Source: Elizabethkingia meningoseptica_A (lineage in GTDB: Bacteria > Bacteroidota > Bacteroidia > Flavobacteriales > Weeksellaceae). From it: a stretch of 64,000 nucleotides of DNA. Within the stretch, counting starts at the first letter, position 1, and every line of letters begins with the position of its first letter. Below, one piece after another: positions 1 to 7,417 of this stretch. The position numbers and the translations under genes are program-made. The DNA lies in contig NZ_JBJDLK010000004.1 in the NCBI RefSeq assembly GCF_045762675.1, positions 186,001 through 250,000 of the forward strand. Direction: 5' to 3'. The notes beneath the pieces are model-generated. The model had not been told where the DNA came from. It searched no databases and saw only the letters and a program-made list of their open reading frames with translations.

Positions 1-10
1 CGGGTGACTG

Positions 11-1174
11 CTACAATGGTCTTGCATGAAGCAGGCTATCAGAAGAAATAGCCTTAGGCGTTACAGGAGCTCCGTCTTTAAGCATGCCCAGTCCGGTATA
101 TACAATCTTATCTCCGGGTTTAAGCCCTTCGGAAATAAAATAATAACTATCCGTTTTTCCGGAAATTGTAACAGGTTTACTGATTACTTTTTTATCTTTT
201 CCCAGAATATATACATAGGTCTTATCCTGAATTTCGAAAGTAGATTCCTGTGGTATAACCAAAGCATTACCCAAAAGTTGCGGCATACGTACTTTTCCGG
301 TATTTCCGTTTCTTAGTGTACCGTTAGGATTCGGGAAAACGGCTCTTACACTGATTGCTCCGGTGCTTTTATCAAATTGCCCGTCGATAATCCCCATTTT
401 TCCTTTCTCAGGATACGTACTGTTATCTGCAATAAGCAATTCTACTGCCGGCATATTTTTAAGTTTTTCTTCCAGTGTAGCACCTGTGTACTTATTTTTA
501 AAAGCTATAAAATCCAGTTCACTCAAAGAAAAATAAGCATAGATTTCGCTAACATCAGAGAGAAGCGTTAACGGATTAGGATCTGCTCTTGAAATCAGAC
601 TTCCTTTTTTGTTTGGAATTCTTCCAATATAGCCACTTACAGGAGCTGTAATTGTGGTAAAGCCTGCATTGATTCTGGCATTACCTAAAGCAGCCTTTGC
701 CTGTGCAGCAGCAGCTACGGCAGCAGCATAATTAGCCTTCGCCGTTTTTAACTGTACATCCGAAACTACTTTTGCAGCAACAAGCGGCTGAAGACGGTCA
801 ACTTCTACTTTGGCCTTTTGTATGTTGGCATTTGCAGCCTGAAGGTTTGCATTTGCCATATTCACCTGCTCTCCATAAGTACGGGAATCTATTTTAAATA
901 AAGGTTGTCCGGCTCTTACGAAAGCACCTTCTTCTACATAAATCTTATCCAGATAACCGTCTACCTGAGAACGGATTTCTACATTATTTTTTCCTTCCAG
1001 AGCTGCAGGAAACTCCTGATAGGTAGTTACAGGGGAGGATATAACGGTATAGATAGGAGCTTCTGGTGGCGGAGCAGCTTGTCCGGAAGTCTGTGAAGCT
1101 TTAGTACAGCTATTCAGAAGGAATATGATACCCGAAAGCAGTATTATAGTTCCTGTTGTTTTTAGCATTTTCAT
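11..1174 (-). CDS. RND efflux pump periplasmic adaptor (membrane fusion lipoprotein)
   Basis: Periplasmic adaptor that would link an inner-membrane RND permease to an outer-membrane channel for drug or toxic-compound export. The 387-aa product has a lipoprotein signal with lipid cysteine C23, then the first biotinyl/lipoyl-like half (about residues 60-98), an Ala-rich helical hairpin (about 100-165), the second lipoyl half (TAPVSGYIGRI), and beta-barrel and membrane-proximal parts, as in AcrA/MexA. The residues after C23 (TKASQ) are not acidic, which fits a periplasm-facing lipoprotein. The stop is 10 bases from the window edge, so the permease expected next lies outside. The upstream spacer carries two copies of the palindrome also found in front of the neighbouring tetR gene, so this gene is probably repressed by that regulator. 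The family is certain; the substrate is not. Confidence 0.93.
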   Translation of the reverse strand: MKMLKTTGTIILLSGIIFLLNSCTKASQTSGQAAPPPEAPIYTVISSPVTTYQEFPAALEGKNNVEIRSQVDGYLDKIYVEEGAFVRAGQPLFKIDSRTYGEQVNMANANLQAANANIQKAKVEVDRLQPLVAAKVVSDVQLKTAKANYAAAVAAAAQAKAALGNARINAGFTTITAPVSGYIGRIPNKKGSLISRADPNPLTLLSDVSEIYAYFSLSELDFIAFKNKYTGATLEEKLKNMPAVELLIADNSTYPEKGKMGIIDGQFDKSTGAISVRAVFPNPNGTLRNGNTGKVRMPQLLGNALVIPQESTFEIQDKTYVYILGKDKKVISKPVTISGKTDSYYFISEGLKPGDKIVYTGLGMLKDGAPVTPKAISSDSLLHARPL

Positions 1175-1243
1175 TATAAATTCAGATTTTTTATTAGTAA
1201 TATGTTTTGTAGTATTAAATCAGAGTTAACGATATTATATTTT

Positions 1244-1256
1244 CTAACAGTGTTAA
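1244..1256. promoter_or_regulatory. Predicted TetR operator copy 1 (RND adaptor leader)
   Basis: CTAACAGTGTTAA is a near-perfect palindrome (12 of 13 positions match the perfect copy at 2021-2033). It lies 70 bp upstream of the adaptor start. An AT-rich element read on the minus strand as TATATTTT (1267-1274) just upstream could be the -7 box, which would place the operator over the transcription start. The operator role is inferred from copy number and position. Confidence 0.6.
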
Positions 1257-1381
1257 TGTTTAAAGAAAAATATAACCCCCTGAAAAATAGGTAGTGTTAA
1301 ATGTTCGGCGGCATAGTTTTAATAAGTTTTTTTAATTAAAAAATAAAAATGAATAATCTTTTTATTGTAATGTTAGGTTTC

Positions 1382-1394
1382 CTAACACTGTTAA
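1382..1394. promoter_or_regulatory. Predicted TetR operator copy 2
   Basis: CTAACACTGTTAA is the second copy of the palindrome, in the spacer just beyond the 3' end of the tetR gene and about 126 bp from copy 1. The pair may allow two repressor dimers to bind in front of the efflux operon. Confidence 0.55.
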
Positions 1395-1413
1395 TATTTG
1401 GTTCAAAAAAAAT

Positions 1414-2010
1414 TTACAAAGATTTAATGAAAGAAGCTACCGCTTCATCAAAAGTTGCTTTGTTCATTGTTTCAGGCATATCTGCATTGCGCATCATCAT
1501 AATAGAAATCATGCCATGAACCGCAGAAAACAATGCATGAGATTTGTGGCATGCTTCATCCAGATTAGATCCGTTTTTTTCAATAATCTGATAAGTACAG
1601 TCATAGATCATTTTCTGAAAAAGAGAGAATTCATCTTTCATCTGACCTTTCCCGCAGCATTGCATACCTAAACCAAACATCAGCTGATAGTATTCTTTGT
1701 TTTTAAAAGCAAAATCCCAGTACGCATTTACAAGAGCTGTAAGTTGCTCTTCGGGTGCTTCATATTTTTTCTGCGCTTTAAGCAAATCTTTTTGCAGAAG
1801 CTGAAATCCCTGAAGAGATATTTCAAAAAGTATGGCTTCTTTATTTTCAAAATGATCATACACAACCGGAGCACTATATTCTATTGCATCTGCAATTTTT
1901 CTCATGGATAACGAGGCCCATCCGTCGGTTTTGACAAGGTTGAATGCCGCCTGCAAAATGTTTGCACGCACTGATTCTTTTTCCCGTTGCCGACGTTCAT
2001 GTACTCCCAT
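1414..2010 (-). CDS. TetR/AcrR-family transcriptional repressor
   Basis: One-component repressor of 198 aa. The N-terminal helix-turn-helix (about residues 10-60: RANILQAAFNLVKTDGWASL, then MRKIADAIEYSAPVVYDHF) is typical of TetR/AcrR, followed by an all-helical ligand and dimer domain with two adjacent cysteines (QCCGKG). It lies directly upstream of the RND adaptor on the same strand. A perfect palindrome sits between its -7 element and its start codon, so autoregulation is likely, together with control of the efflux operon. The inducer cannot be told from the sequence. Confidence 0.93.
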   Translation of the reverse strand: MGVHERRQREKESVRANILQAAFNLVKTDGWASLSMRKIADAIEYSAPVVYDHFENKEAILFEISLQGFQLLQKDLLKAQKKYEAPEEQLTALVNAYWDFAFKNKEYYQLMFGLGMQCCGKGQMKDEFSLFQKMIYDCTYQIIEKNGSNLDEACHKSHALFSAVHGMISIMMMRNADMPETMNKATFDEAVASFIKSL

Positions 2011-2020
2011 GATATTTTTA

Positions 2021-2033
2021 CTAACAGTGTTAG
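2021..2033. promoter_or_regulatory. Predicted TetR operator copy 3 (perfect palindrome)
   Basis: CTAACAGTGTTAG is fully palindromic about its central base. It abuts the 3' side of the tetR -7 box (2034-2041, minus) and ends 11 bp before the start codon, so a bound dimer would cover the transcription start. Confidence 0.7.
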
Positions 2034-2066
2034 CAAAATTACAACCCTTCTCTTTTAAATTCCAAA
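2034..2066 (-). promoter_or_regulatory. tetR promoter, Bacteroidota type
   Basis: Read on the minus strand: TTTG at 2066-2063, a 21-bp spacer, then TAATTTTG at 2041-2034, an exact TAnnTTTG -7 box. The spacer is two bases longer than the usual 19. The operator palindrome follows directly. Confidence 0.6.
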
Positions 2067-2135
2067 TAAATTTTAAATTTTAACATTTGCCGGGTTTATA
2101 AAAATACAGGATTAGTATAATCTTAAAAGAAATTT

Positions 2136-2143
2136 TATCTTTG
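2136..2143 (+). promoter_or_regulatory. -7 element for the thioredoxin-like gene
   Basis: TATCTTTG is an exact TAnnTTTG match. No TTTG is present at the expected -33 position, so the promoter is either weak or activator-dependent. It lies about 130 bp upstream of the chosen start codon. Confidence 0.45.
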
Positions 2144-2270
2144 CTAAACATTCTGGAAAGGGCGTTTTTGAAGAATATTTAATTCAGAAATAATGGATGA
2201 ATTTTATACATTTGAACTACCGGATCAGAAATGTATTTTTCAAAATTTTGAAATTTTAAACAACAAAAAA

Positions 2271-2825
2271 ATGGCAACAACACCTTCTAATATGCTAGCC
2301 TTAGGTACTAAGGCCCCTTATTTTGAATTAGAGAATCCTTTAACTGAAAATCTTGAAAACCTTGAAGAACTGAAAGGAAAGAAAGGTACACTGGTTGTAT
2401 TTATGAGTAATCACTGCCCGTTTGTACACCATGTTATCGATAAATTGGTAGAACTTCACGAAGATTATCAGGAACAGGGAATACAGGTTATAGGTATCAA
2501 CGCTAATGATATGGAGCAATCCCCTGAGGATTCACCGGAAAAAATGCTTGATTTTATTAAAGAGCGGAATATTACTTTTCCTTATTTATACGATGAAAGT
2601 CAGGCGATAGCAAAAGCTTATCAGGCAGCATGTACTCCGGATTTTTATTTATTCGATGATAAGATGGATCTTATTTACAGAGGCCAAATGGATGAGTCCC
2701 GTCCGGGAAATCATAAGGAGGTGACAGGTGAGGACCTGATTATTGCTTTTGAAAACCTTTTGGCTGAGCAACCTCAGGAAGAGTTTCAGATACCAAGCGT
2801 TGGCTGCGGTATTAAATGGAAATAA
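2271..2825 (+). CDS. Thioredoxin-like / AhpC-TSA fold protein
   Basis: Cytoplasmic thiol-redox protein of 184 aa from the ATG at 2271. An in-frame ATG at 2193 would add 26 residues that do not look like this family, so the inner start (MATTPSNMLALGTKAPYFEL) was chosen. The redox site reads NHCPFV: it has the first cysteine of a CxxC motif but not the second, as in one-cysteine thioredoxin-like proteins. The cis-proline region (ACTPDFYLFD) is intact, and a second cysteine sits near the C terminus (SVGCGIKWK). The reaction could be peroxide reduction or thiol transfer; the partner is unknown. There is no signal peptide from this start. It is flanked downstream by an unusual palindrome and a terminator. 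Confidence 0.85.
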   Translation: MATTPSNMLALGTKAPYFELENPLTENLENLEELKGKKGTLVVFMSNHCPFVHHVIDKLVELHEDYQEQGIQVIGINANDMEQSPEDSPEKMLDFIKERNITFPYLYDESQAIAKAYQAACTPDFYLFDDKMDLIYRGQMDESRPGNHKEVTGEDLIIAFENLLAEQPQEEFQIPSVGCGIKWK

Positions 2826-2831
2826 TGACTA

Positions 2832-2875
2832 GTCCTGAAATAGGTTGACATTTATTAGTCAACTTTTTTCAGGAC
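2832..2875. repeat. Nested palindrome, possible MITE or double hairpin
   Basis: The outer arms GTCCTGAAA (2832-2840) and TTTCAGGAC (2867-2875) are perfectly complementary. Inner arms GTTGAC (2844-2849) and GTCAAC (2858-2863) enclose an 8-base loop, and the inner hairpin is followed by six T (2864-2869). The inner hairpin alone could terminate transcription; the outer arm resembles a mobile-element end or a small palindromic repeat. Only one copy exists in this window. Confidence 0.5.
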
Positions 2876-2888
2876 GAGACATAATAAG

Positions 2889-2918
2889 AAATCCCACGAA
2901 AATTCCGGGGGATTTTTT
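2889..2918 (+). terminator. Rho-independent terminator after the thioredoxin-like gene
   Basis: AAATCCC (2889-2895) pairs with GGGATTT (2909-2915), followed by a T run. It lies between the convergent thioredoxin-like and DinB genes. Confidence 0.65.
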
Positions 2919-2935
2919 TATGCTTTAGTCATTCA

Positions 2936-3427
2936 TTATGCTTCATCAGCAGAAGGGCCATAAATTCCCGGGACAGGAATATCAAGCAATCTGAGATATA
3001 AGCTCAACTGCCCTCTGTGGTGGATCAGGTGATTGTTGATAATAAAACGTAGAGCTCCCAGTCTTGGAAGTTCTGCAATGGTATGTTCTCCTGCTTTCAG
3101 TGTATAATTCTGTAACCAGAAGTTCTCATCTGTTCCGTTTACAAAAGCAATATTTTCTTCCACACCTTTTGCAAGAGTATCCTGCAGTTCTTTAAAAGAT
3201 GTTACTTTTAACGGAACATAATCCGTATGGAAGTTAAACGATTCTCTTTGAAGCGCTTCTTTCAGCCACATATGCAATTCCACAACATGAGAAGCAAGTC
3301 TTAGTGCAGACATTGATTTTTGGTGAGGCTTCCACTCTGCATGCTCGTCATGAAGTCTTTCAATGATTCGTTTGGTATTTTCGGCCTCTCTCTGATTTTC
3401 GATAAGGATTCCGTCTTTAATGCTCAT
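2936..3427 (-). CDS. DinB-family protein
   Basis: A 163-aa four-helix-bundle protein of the DinB/YfiT type, a family of putative metal-dependent hydrolases or thiol transferases. Candidate metal-binding histidines are visible in SHVVELHMWL (about residue 50) and in the C-terminal NHLIHHRGQLS motif that is diagnostic of the family. The start codon is 5 bp from the stop of the metallo-beta-lactamase gene upstream on the same strand, so the two should share a transcript. A specific substrate cannot be named. Confidence 0.88.
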   Translation of the reverse strand: MSIKDGILIENQREAENTKRIIERLHDEHAEWKPHQKSMSALRLASHVVELHMWLKEALQRESFNFHTDYVPLKVTSFKELQDTLAKGVEENIAFVNGTDENFWLQNYTLKAGEHTIAELPRLGALRFIINNHLIHHRGQLSLYLRLLDIPVPGIYGPSADEA

Positions 3428-3432
3428 ATTTA

Positions 3433-4071
3433 TTATTTTAAAAATGGATTGTGTGCTTTTTCGAATCCTATATGGGTAGGATTCCCATGCCCCGAGAATA
3501 CCTGAGTATCATCGGGAAGAACGAAAAGTTTAGTTTTTATACTTTCCGTTAACTGTTCAAAATTACCCTTATAAAGATCAGTTCTGCCAACACTGCCTTC
3601 AAACAAAACATCTCCTGAAATAACGAACTGGTTCTCCGGATTATGGTAGCTTATGCTTCCCGGTGAATGGCCGGGGGTGAAGTAAATATGAAAGGTATCT
3701 TCTCCCAGTTTTAGATCATCACCTTCGTTAAGGAATTTTATCTCCCCGTTAAAATTGTCGAATTCAAACCCAAAACGTTGGGCAGAAAGGCTTCCCATTT
3801 TCAGAATTTCTTCTTCTTCCGGATGAAGATACACCGGAACTTTATAAGTGTCATGGGCCCATTGTAATCCCAGAATATGATCGATATGGGCATGGGTCAG
3901 TAATATTTTTTCTACTTGAAGATCCCGCTCAGAAATAAAGTTTTGTAAAGCCTCGGTTTCCTTCTCATGAATGTTTCCCGGATCTATAATCCAGGCTTGT
4001 TTCTGATCATTGTATATAACATATGTATTTTCAGAAAAAGGATTAAAGGGAAATATTTGTATATGCAGCAT
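3433..4071 (-). CDS. MBL-fold metallo-hydrolase (glyoxalase II-like)
   Basis: Cytoplasmic binuclear-metal hydrolase of 212 aa. The metal ligands are visible in order: THAHIDH (HxHxDH, about residue 60), GHSPGS, SGDVLFEGSVGRTD, and the C-terminal GHGNPT. Length and motif spacing fit the YcbL-like branch of hydroxyacylglutathione hydrolases; whether the substrate is a glutathione or another thiol ester is unknown. It is the first gene of a two-gene unit with the DinB protein. An exact -7 box (TAAATTTG, minus strand, 4103-4110) lies upstream. Confidence 0.9.
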   Translation of the reverse strand: MLHIQIFPFNPFSENTYVIYNDQKQAWIIDPGNIHEKETEALQNFISERDLQVEKILLTHAHIDHILGLQWAHDTYKVPVYLHPEEEEILKMGSLSAQRFGFEFDNFNGEIKFLNEGDDLKLGEDTFHIYFTPGHSPGSISYHNPENQFVISGDVLFEGSVGRTDLYKGNFEQLTESIKTKLFVLPDDTQVFSGHGNPTHIGFEKAHNPFLK

Positions 4072-4102
4072 TATTTCTAAAAATTATAAATTTACGCTGC
4101 AC

Positions 4103-4110
4103 CAAATTTA
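4103..4110 (-). promoter_or_regulatory. -7 element for the MBL-DinB unit
   Basis: CAAATTTA on the plus strand is TAAATTTG on the minus strand, an exact TAnnTTTG box about 30 bp upstream of the start codon. No clear TTTG is found 19 bp further upstream. Confidence 0.45.
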
Positions 4111-4167
4111 CAAAACCTTTTATTTCGAAAATCGATTGAATTTGATATTTAAGAAAATATTATACAT

Positions 4168-4200
4168 AAAAAAAGGAACTGAAATCTCAGGTCCTTTTTT
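4168..4200 (-). terminator. Terminator after hemH
   Basis: A-rich arm plus GGA and CTGA pair with TCAG and TCC plus a T-rich arm, with one A-G mismatch. It gives a T tract on either strand, so it can end hemH transcription and read-through from the other side. Confidence 0.65.
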
Positions 4201-4213
4201 CAACAATTTATAA

Positions 4214-5218
4214 TTAATATAATTCTTCACACAGCTGTTTCATTACCTGTATCCATTCATCGTTGTCATTAAGACAAGGAATGTAATTAAATGATTTGCC
4301 ACCTGCGTGTTCAAATATTTCTTTACCCTCTTCGGATATTTCTTCAAGCGTTTCCAGGCAGTCCGATACAAATGCCGGACATACTACTGCAAGATTTTTC
4401 ACACCTTGTTTGGGAAGGCTTTCCAGTGTAGCATCCGTATAGGGCTGGATCCACGGGTCTTTTCCTAATCGTGACTGGAAGGTTAAAATTACTTTATCTT
4501 CCGGTAAGCCTAGTTTTTCGCGTACCAAACGTGTGGTTTCATAACAATGGTTCAGATAACAGTACTCATTGAAATGATGTGGTCCTTCAGTTCTGCAGTT
4601 TTCCAGATTACAGGTTTGTGTAGGATCTGTTTTGTAAATATGTCTTTCAGGTACACCGTGATAAGAAAACTGGAGTTTATCGAAGTTCTCAGGCAGATTT
4701 TTCTGAATACTGTTTGCTAAAGCAGTGATGTAAGAATCTCTGTTATAAAAAGGTTTTACATATTTGATCTTTACATCAGGGAACTTCTTTTTGCGTACTT
4801 CTTCTGCCTTTACACTAACGGTTTCGGTTGTACTCATGGCATATTGCGGATACAAAGGGAAAAGGATAATTTCATTTACACCTTTATCCACCAGCTCCTG
4901 TATTCCTCTTTCAATAGAAGGTTCAGCATAACGCATTCCCAAAGCTACCGGAACATCAACGACCTGCTGGAGTTTTGCCTGTATTTGTTCGGAAATTACA
5001 ATGAGCGGAGAACCTTTCTCTGTCCATACCGTTTTATAAGCCTCTGCTGATTTTTTAGGACGTGTTTTCAGGATAATACCTTGAACCAGGAGTGACCTGA
5101 AAAACCATCTAAGGTCTATCACTCTTTCATCCATTAAAAATTCATCAAGATATGTTGTTACATCTTTTACCGATGTAGATTTTGGTGATCCCAGATTTAC
5201 AAGAAGAATTCCTTTCAT
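4214..5218 (-). CDS. hemH: Ferrochelatase
   Basis: Inserts ferrous iron into a porphyrin in the last step of haem synthesis. The 334-aa product starts with the family motif GILLVNLGSPKS. The catalytic histidine is H187 in SYHGVPERH, and the active-site segment FQSRLGKDPW follows. Between them is a cysteine-bearing segment with C203, C208, C220 and C225 (spacing x4, x11, x4). Some bacterial ferrochelatases carry an internal [2Fe-2S] cluster, and these residues are candidate ligands. It is the last gene of an operon after the Nfu scaffold and a small lipoprotein (3-bp gap), linking Fe-S assembly and haem synthesis. Confidence 0.95.
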   Translation of the reverse strand: MKGILLVNLGSPKSTSVKDVTTYLDEFLMDERVIDLRWFFRSLLVQGIILKTRPKKSAEAYKTVWTEKGSPLIVISEQIQAKLQQVVDVPVALGMRYAEPSIERGIQELVDKGVNEIILFPLYPQYAMSTTETVSVKAEEVRKKKFPDVKIKYVKPFYNRDSYITALANSIQKNLPENFDKLQFSYHGVPERHIYKTDPTQTCNLENCRTEGPHHFNEYCYLNHCYETTRLVREKLGLPEDKVILTFQSRLGKDPWIQPYTDATLESLPKQGVKNLAVVCPAFVSDCLETLEEISEEGKEIFEHAGGKSFNYIPCLNDNDEWIQVMKQLCEELY

Positions 5219-5221
5219 TAT

Positions 5222-5671
5222 TTACAAGTCTTTTAGCCGCGAGTCAATAGTAGGTGCAACTAATGGTTTCAGATGGTTAAAATATATTTTTTCGATGAGT
5301 TGTTCCTCTTCACCGGTAATGCCCAGAGACTGATTGTAGGCTTTTATTTTTTCAGCGAGCATTTTATGGTGCATATCAAAATATTTCTCCGAGTATTTTG
5401 GGTCATCACCAATTGGGGTTTCCATGCCCTGCTTTTTTAATTCAGCATCTACTTCATTTTCTAACTGATAATAGTTGCGGTAGAAATAATCGAGATAAGT
5501 AATTTTATGCTTGTTAAGCTTTTCAAAAACTGTATTCATTTTTTCCAGACTGTCTTTGGAAAGGTTTTGTTTTACCAGTTCGTCACGATATAATTCGTTA
5601 AAATCAGGCTCTTTTTTCTGGCATGAAAAAATAACCAACAGTATACAAACCAGCCATAAATTTCTTATCAT
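5222..5671 (-). CDS. Small lipoprotein of unknown function
   Basis: 149 aa with a lipoprotein signal: hydrophobic stretch, then IFSC with lipid cysteine C17. The mature part is charged and predicted mostly helical (EKMNTVFEKLNKHKITYLDY), with no catalytic motif I recognise. The residues after the cysteine, QKKEPDF, are partly acidic and only loosely like a surface-export signal. It sits 3 bp from hemH and about 10 bp from the Nfu gene on the same strand, so it is made with Fe-S and haem proteins, but a functional link is only a guess from position. Confidence 0.8.
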   Translation of the reverse strand: MIRNLWLVCILLVIFSCQKKEPDFNELYRDELVKQNLSKDSLEKMNTVFEKLNKHKITYLDYFYRNYYQLENEVDAELKKQGMETPIGDDPKYSEKYFDMHHKMLAEKIKAYNQSLGITGEEEQLIEKIYFNHLKPLVAPTIDSRLKDL

Positions 5672-5681
5672 TGAAATAAAA

Positions 5682-6560
5682 TTATCCGTTAACAGCTTCT
5701 ACATTATTAACCAGTTCCGGAACAAATTGCTTCAGAATTCCTTCGATTCCGTTTTTTAATGTCGCGGTAGATGAAGGACATCCGCTGCAGGCACCCTGTA
5801 ATAACATTCTTGCTGTTTTACTGTCTTTATCGTATTCAATAAGAGAGATTTTTCCGCCGTCATTTTCTACTGCAGGCGCTACATATTCGTTCAGGATATC
5901 ACTGATCTTTTGCTCGTCGTCGGTATAATCACGGTTGATAATTTTCTGTACCGGATTTTCGTGCTGATGAGCCGGAATGTTGCTGATAGGATTTCCTGCC
6001 TGAAGGTATTCTGCAATAAATCCACGTGCATCCATCATTACCTCATGCCACTGAACATTATCTGTTTTGGTTAAAGCAACAAAATTATCACTAATGAAAA
6101 TCTCTTTTACATAATCCAGTTTTTCAAATATGGTTTTAGCTAACGGAATATCCGCAGCTTCTTCCGGATTTCTGGCCTCTAAAAAGCCTTCAAGTAAAAA
6201 CTTATTGGAAACAAATTTCATTACCGAAGGATTCGGGGTCATCTCAGCATATAAAGTATACTGTTCCTTTTTCTTGGGTAAATAGATCTTTGGATAGGCT
6301 AATAGCTGATCCTCAATAATGTTTTTAAGGCTTTGTGCCACAACTTCCCATTCTACGGTATCTTCTTTTGCTACTGCAATAAAGTTTGCTGTAATAAAGA
6401 TACGCGTAATGAACGGATAGTTGAATAACTCCTGAGCAACAGGAATTTCTGAAATATCAGAATTTCTGTCCAGTTCCAAAGAGCCTTCTATTAAAGTATG
6501 CCCTGCGACAAACTTCAGCACTTTTGGATTCTCTGTCGGTTCTATTAAGATTTGATACAT
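5682..6560 (-). CDS. Nfu/NifU-family Fe-S scaffold with two N-terminal Nfu domains
   Basis: Cytoplasmic carrier for Fe-S clusters, 292 aa. There are two tandem Nfu N-terminal-type domains (about 1-95 and 101-195), recognisable by the repeats PTENPKVLKFV and MTPNPSVMKFV. The C-terminal NifU domain (about 212-285) has the cluster-binding motif C258-SG-C261. Eukaryotic Nfu proteins usually have one N-terminal domain; the duplicated form is, from memory, common in flavobacteria. It is the first gene of the operon with a lipoprotein and ferrochelatase. Confidence 0.93.
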   Translation of the reverse strand: MYQILIEPTENPKVLKFVAGHTLIEGSLELDRNSDISEIPVAQELFNYPFITRIFITANFIAVAKEDTVEWEVVAQSLKNIIEDQLLAYPKIYLPKKKEQYTLYAEMTPNPSVMKFVSNKFLLEGFLEARNPEEAADIPLAKTIFEKLDYVKEIFISDNFVALTKTDNVQWHEVMMDARGFIAEYLQAGNPISNIPAHQHENPVQKIINRDYTDDEQKISDILNEYVAPAVENDGGKISLIEYDKDSKTARMLLQGACSGCPSSTATLKNGIEGILKQFVPELVNNVEAVNG

Positions 6561-6583
6561 TGTTATTTTTAAATAAATGAATA

Positions 6584-6591
6584 CAAAAATA
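6584..6591 (-). promoter_or_regulatory. -7 element for the Nfu-hemH operon
   Basis: CAAAAATA on the plus strand reads TATTTTTG on the minus strand, an exact -7 box 23 bp upstream of the Nfu start. At 19 bp spacing the -33 position has AAAA where CAAA is expected, three of four matches. Confidence 0.5.
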
Positions 6592-6717
6592 TCGTAAATT
6601 GGTGGGTAATAAAAATCTAAACCAGAGTTAAAATCAGTGAAAGACTCAAAGACTTGATGGATAAAGCTTTACGGGTATTCGATTCTTTCAATTGATTTTA
6701 TTTATAAAAAATAAATT

Positions 6718-7239
6718 ATGGCTTTAATAAAAGAATTGCTGGGGAAAACTCCTGAGTTTGGAGACAATGTTTACCTTGCTGAAACGGCAACAGTTATAGG
6801 AGATGTGAAAATGGGTAAGGATTGTAGTGTATGGTTTAATGCAGTGATCCGCGGAGATGTGAACAGCATAAGAATCGGTAATCAGGTGAATATTCAGGAC
6901 AATGCCATGATCCACTGTACTTTTGAAAAAACACAGACTATTATCGGAGATAATGTTTCTATTGGTCATAATGCTATCGTTCATGGCTGCCACGTTCATG
7001 ATAATGTATTGATCGGGATGGGGGCTATTGTAATGGATGACTGTATTGTAGAGAATAATTCAATTGTAGCGGCAGGTGCAGTTGTTACACAAGGTACACA
7101 TATAAAGGCAGGAGAAATATGGGCAGGCGTTCCGGCCAAAAAAATAAAATCTGTTTCTGTTGATTTACTGGAAGGTGAAATTCACAGAATATCCGATAAT
7201 TATGTGAAATATTCTTCCTGGTATACCAAGGGGGAGTAA
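6718..7239 (+). CDS. Gamma-carbonic-anhydrase-like hexapeptide-repeat protein
   Basis: A 173-aa left-handed beta-helix protein of the gamma-class carbonic anhydrase / PaaY / YrdA group. Hexapeptide repeats run through most of the chain (IGDVKMGKDCSVWFNAVIRG and following). Candidate zinc histidines are in AMIHCTF and in SIGHNAIVHGC. Members are trimeric; some hydrate CO2, others hydrolyse thioesters, and the sequence alone does not decide. It has its own spacer on both sides and ends in a hairpin terminator. An AT-rich region with no exact -7 box precedes it. Confidence 0.9.
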   Translation: MALIKELLGKTPEFGDNVYLAETATVIGDVKMGKDCSVWFNAVIRGDVNSIRIGNQVNIQDNAMIHCTFEKTQTIIGDNVSIGHNAIVHGCHVHDNVLIGMGAIVMDDCIVENNSIVAAGAVVTQGTHIKAGEIWAGVPAKKIKSVSVDLLEGEIHRISDNYVKYSSWYTKGE

Positions 7240-7364
7240 CTTAAAAATTGTTTTTGATTAAAAGGATTATTTACAACTTTTACGGAATCAGATAAATATT
7301 TACTGATAGCGGGCTCATCGCATTTTGCAACTTGTAAATACAGGAACAAAAGCGCAGAAATACA

Positions 7365-7403
7365 GAAAAGCATTTCCGTAAAGGGATTGCTTTTCGCTTT
7401 TTT
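7365..7403 (+). terminator. Terminator between the gamma-CA gene and the helicase
   Basis: GAAAAGCA (7365-7372) pairs with TGCTTTTC (7388-7395), with extra inner pairing of TCC and GGG, followed by GCTTTTTT. The helicase start codon is only about 15 bp further, so its promoter must overlap this hairpin or it depends on read-through. Confidence 0.6.
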
Positions 7404-7417
7404 ATGCCTTAACTTTG

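Noticed and set aside
2193..2270. Upstream ATG for the thioredoxin-like protein
   Set aside because: The 26 extra residues do not resemble the family and the inner ATG gives the expected start MATTPSN; not fully excluded because the -7 box at 2136 would allow both.
4010..4213. Plus-strand frame of 67 codons between MBL gene and hemH
   Set aside because: It reads through the hemH terminator and the 5' end of the MBL gene; no conserved features.
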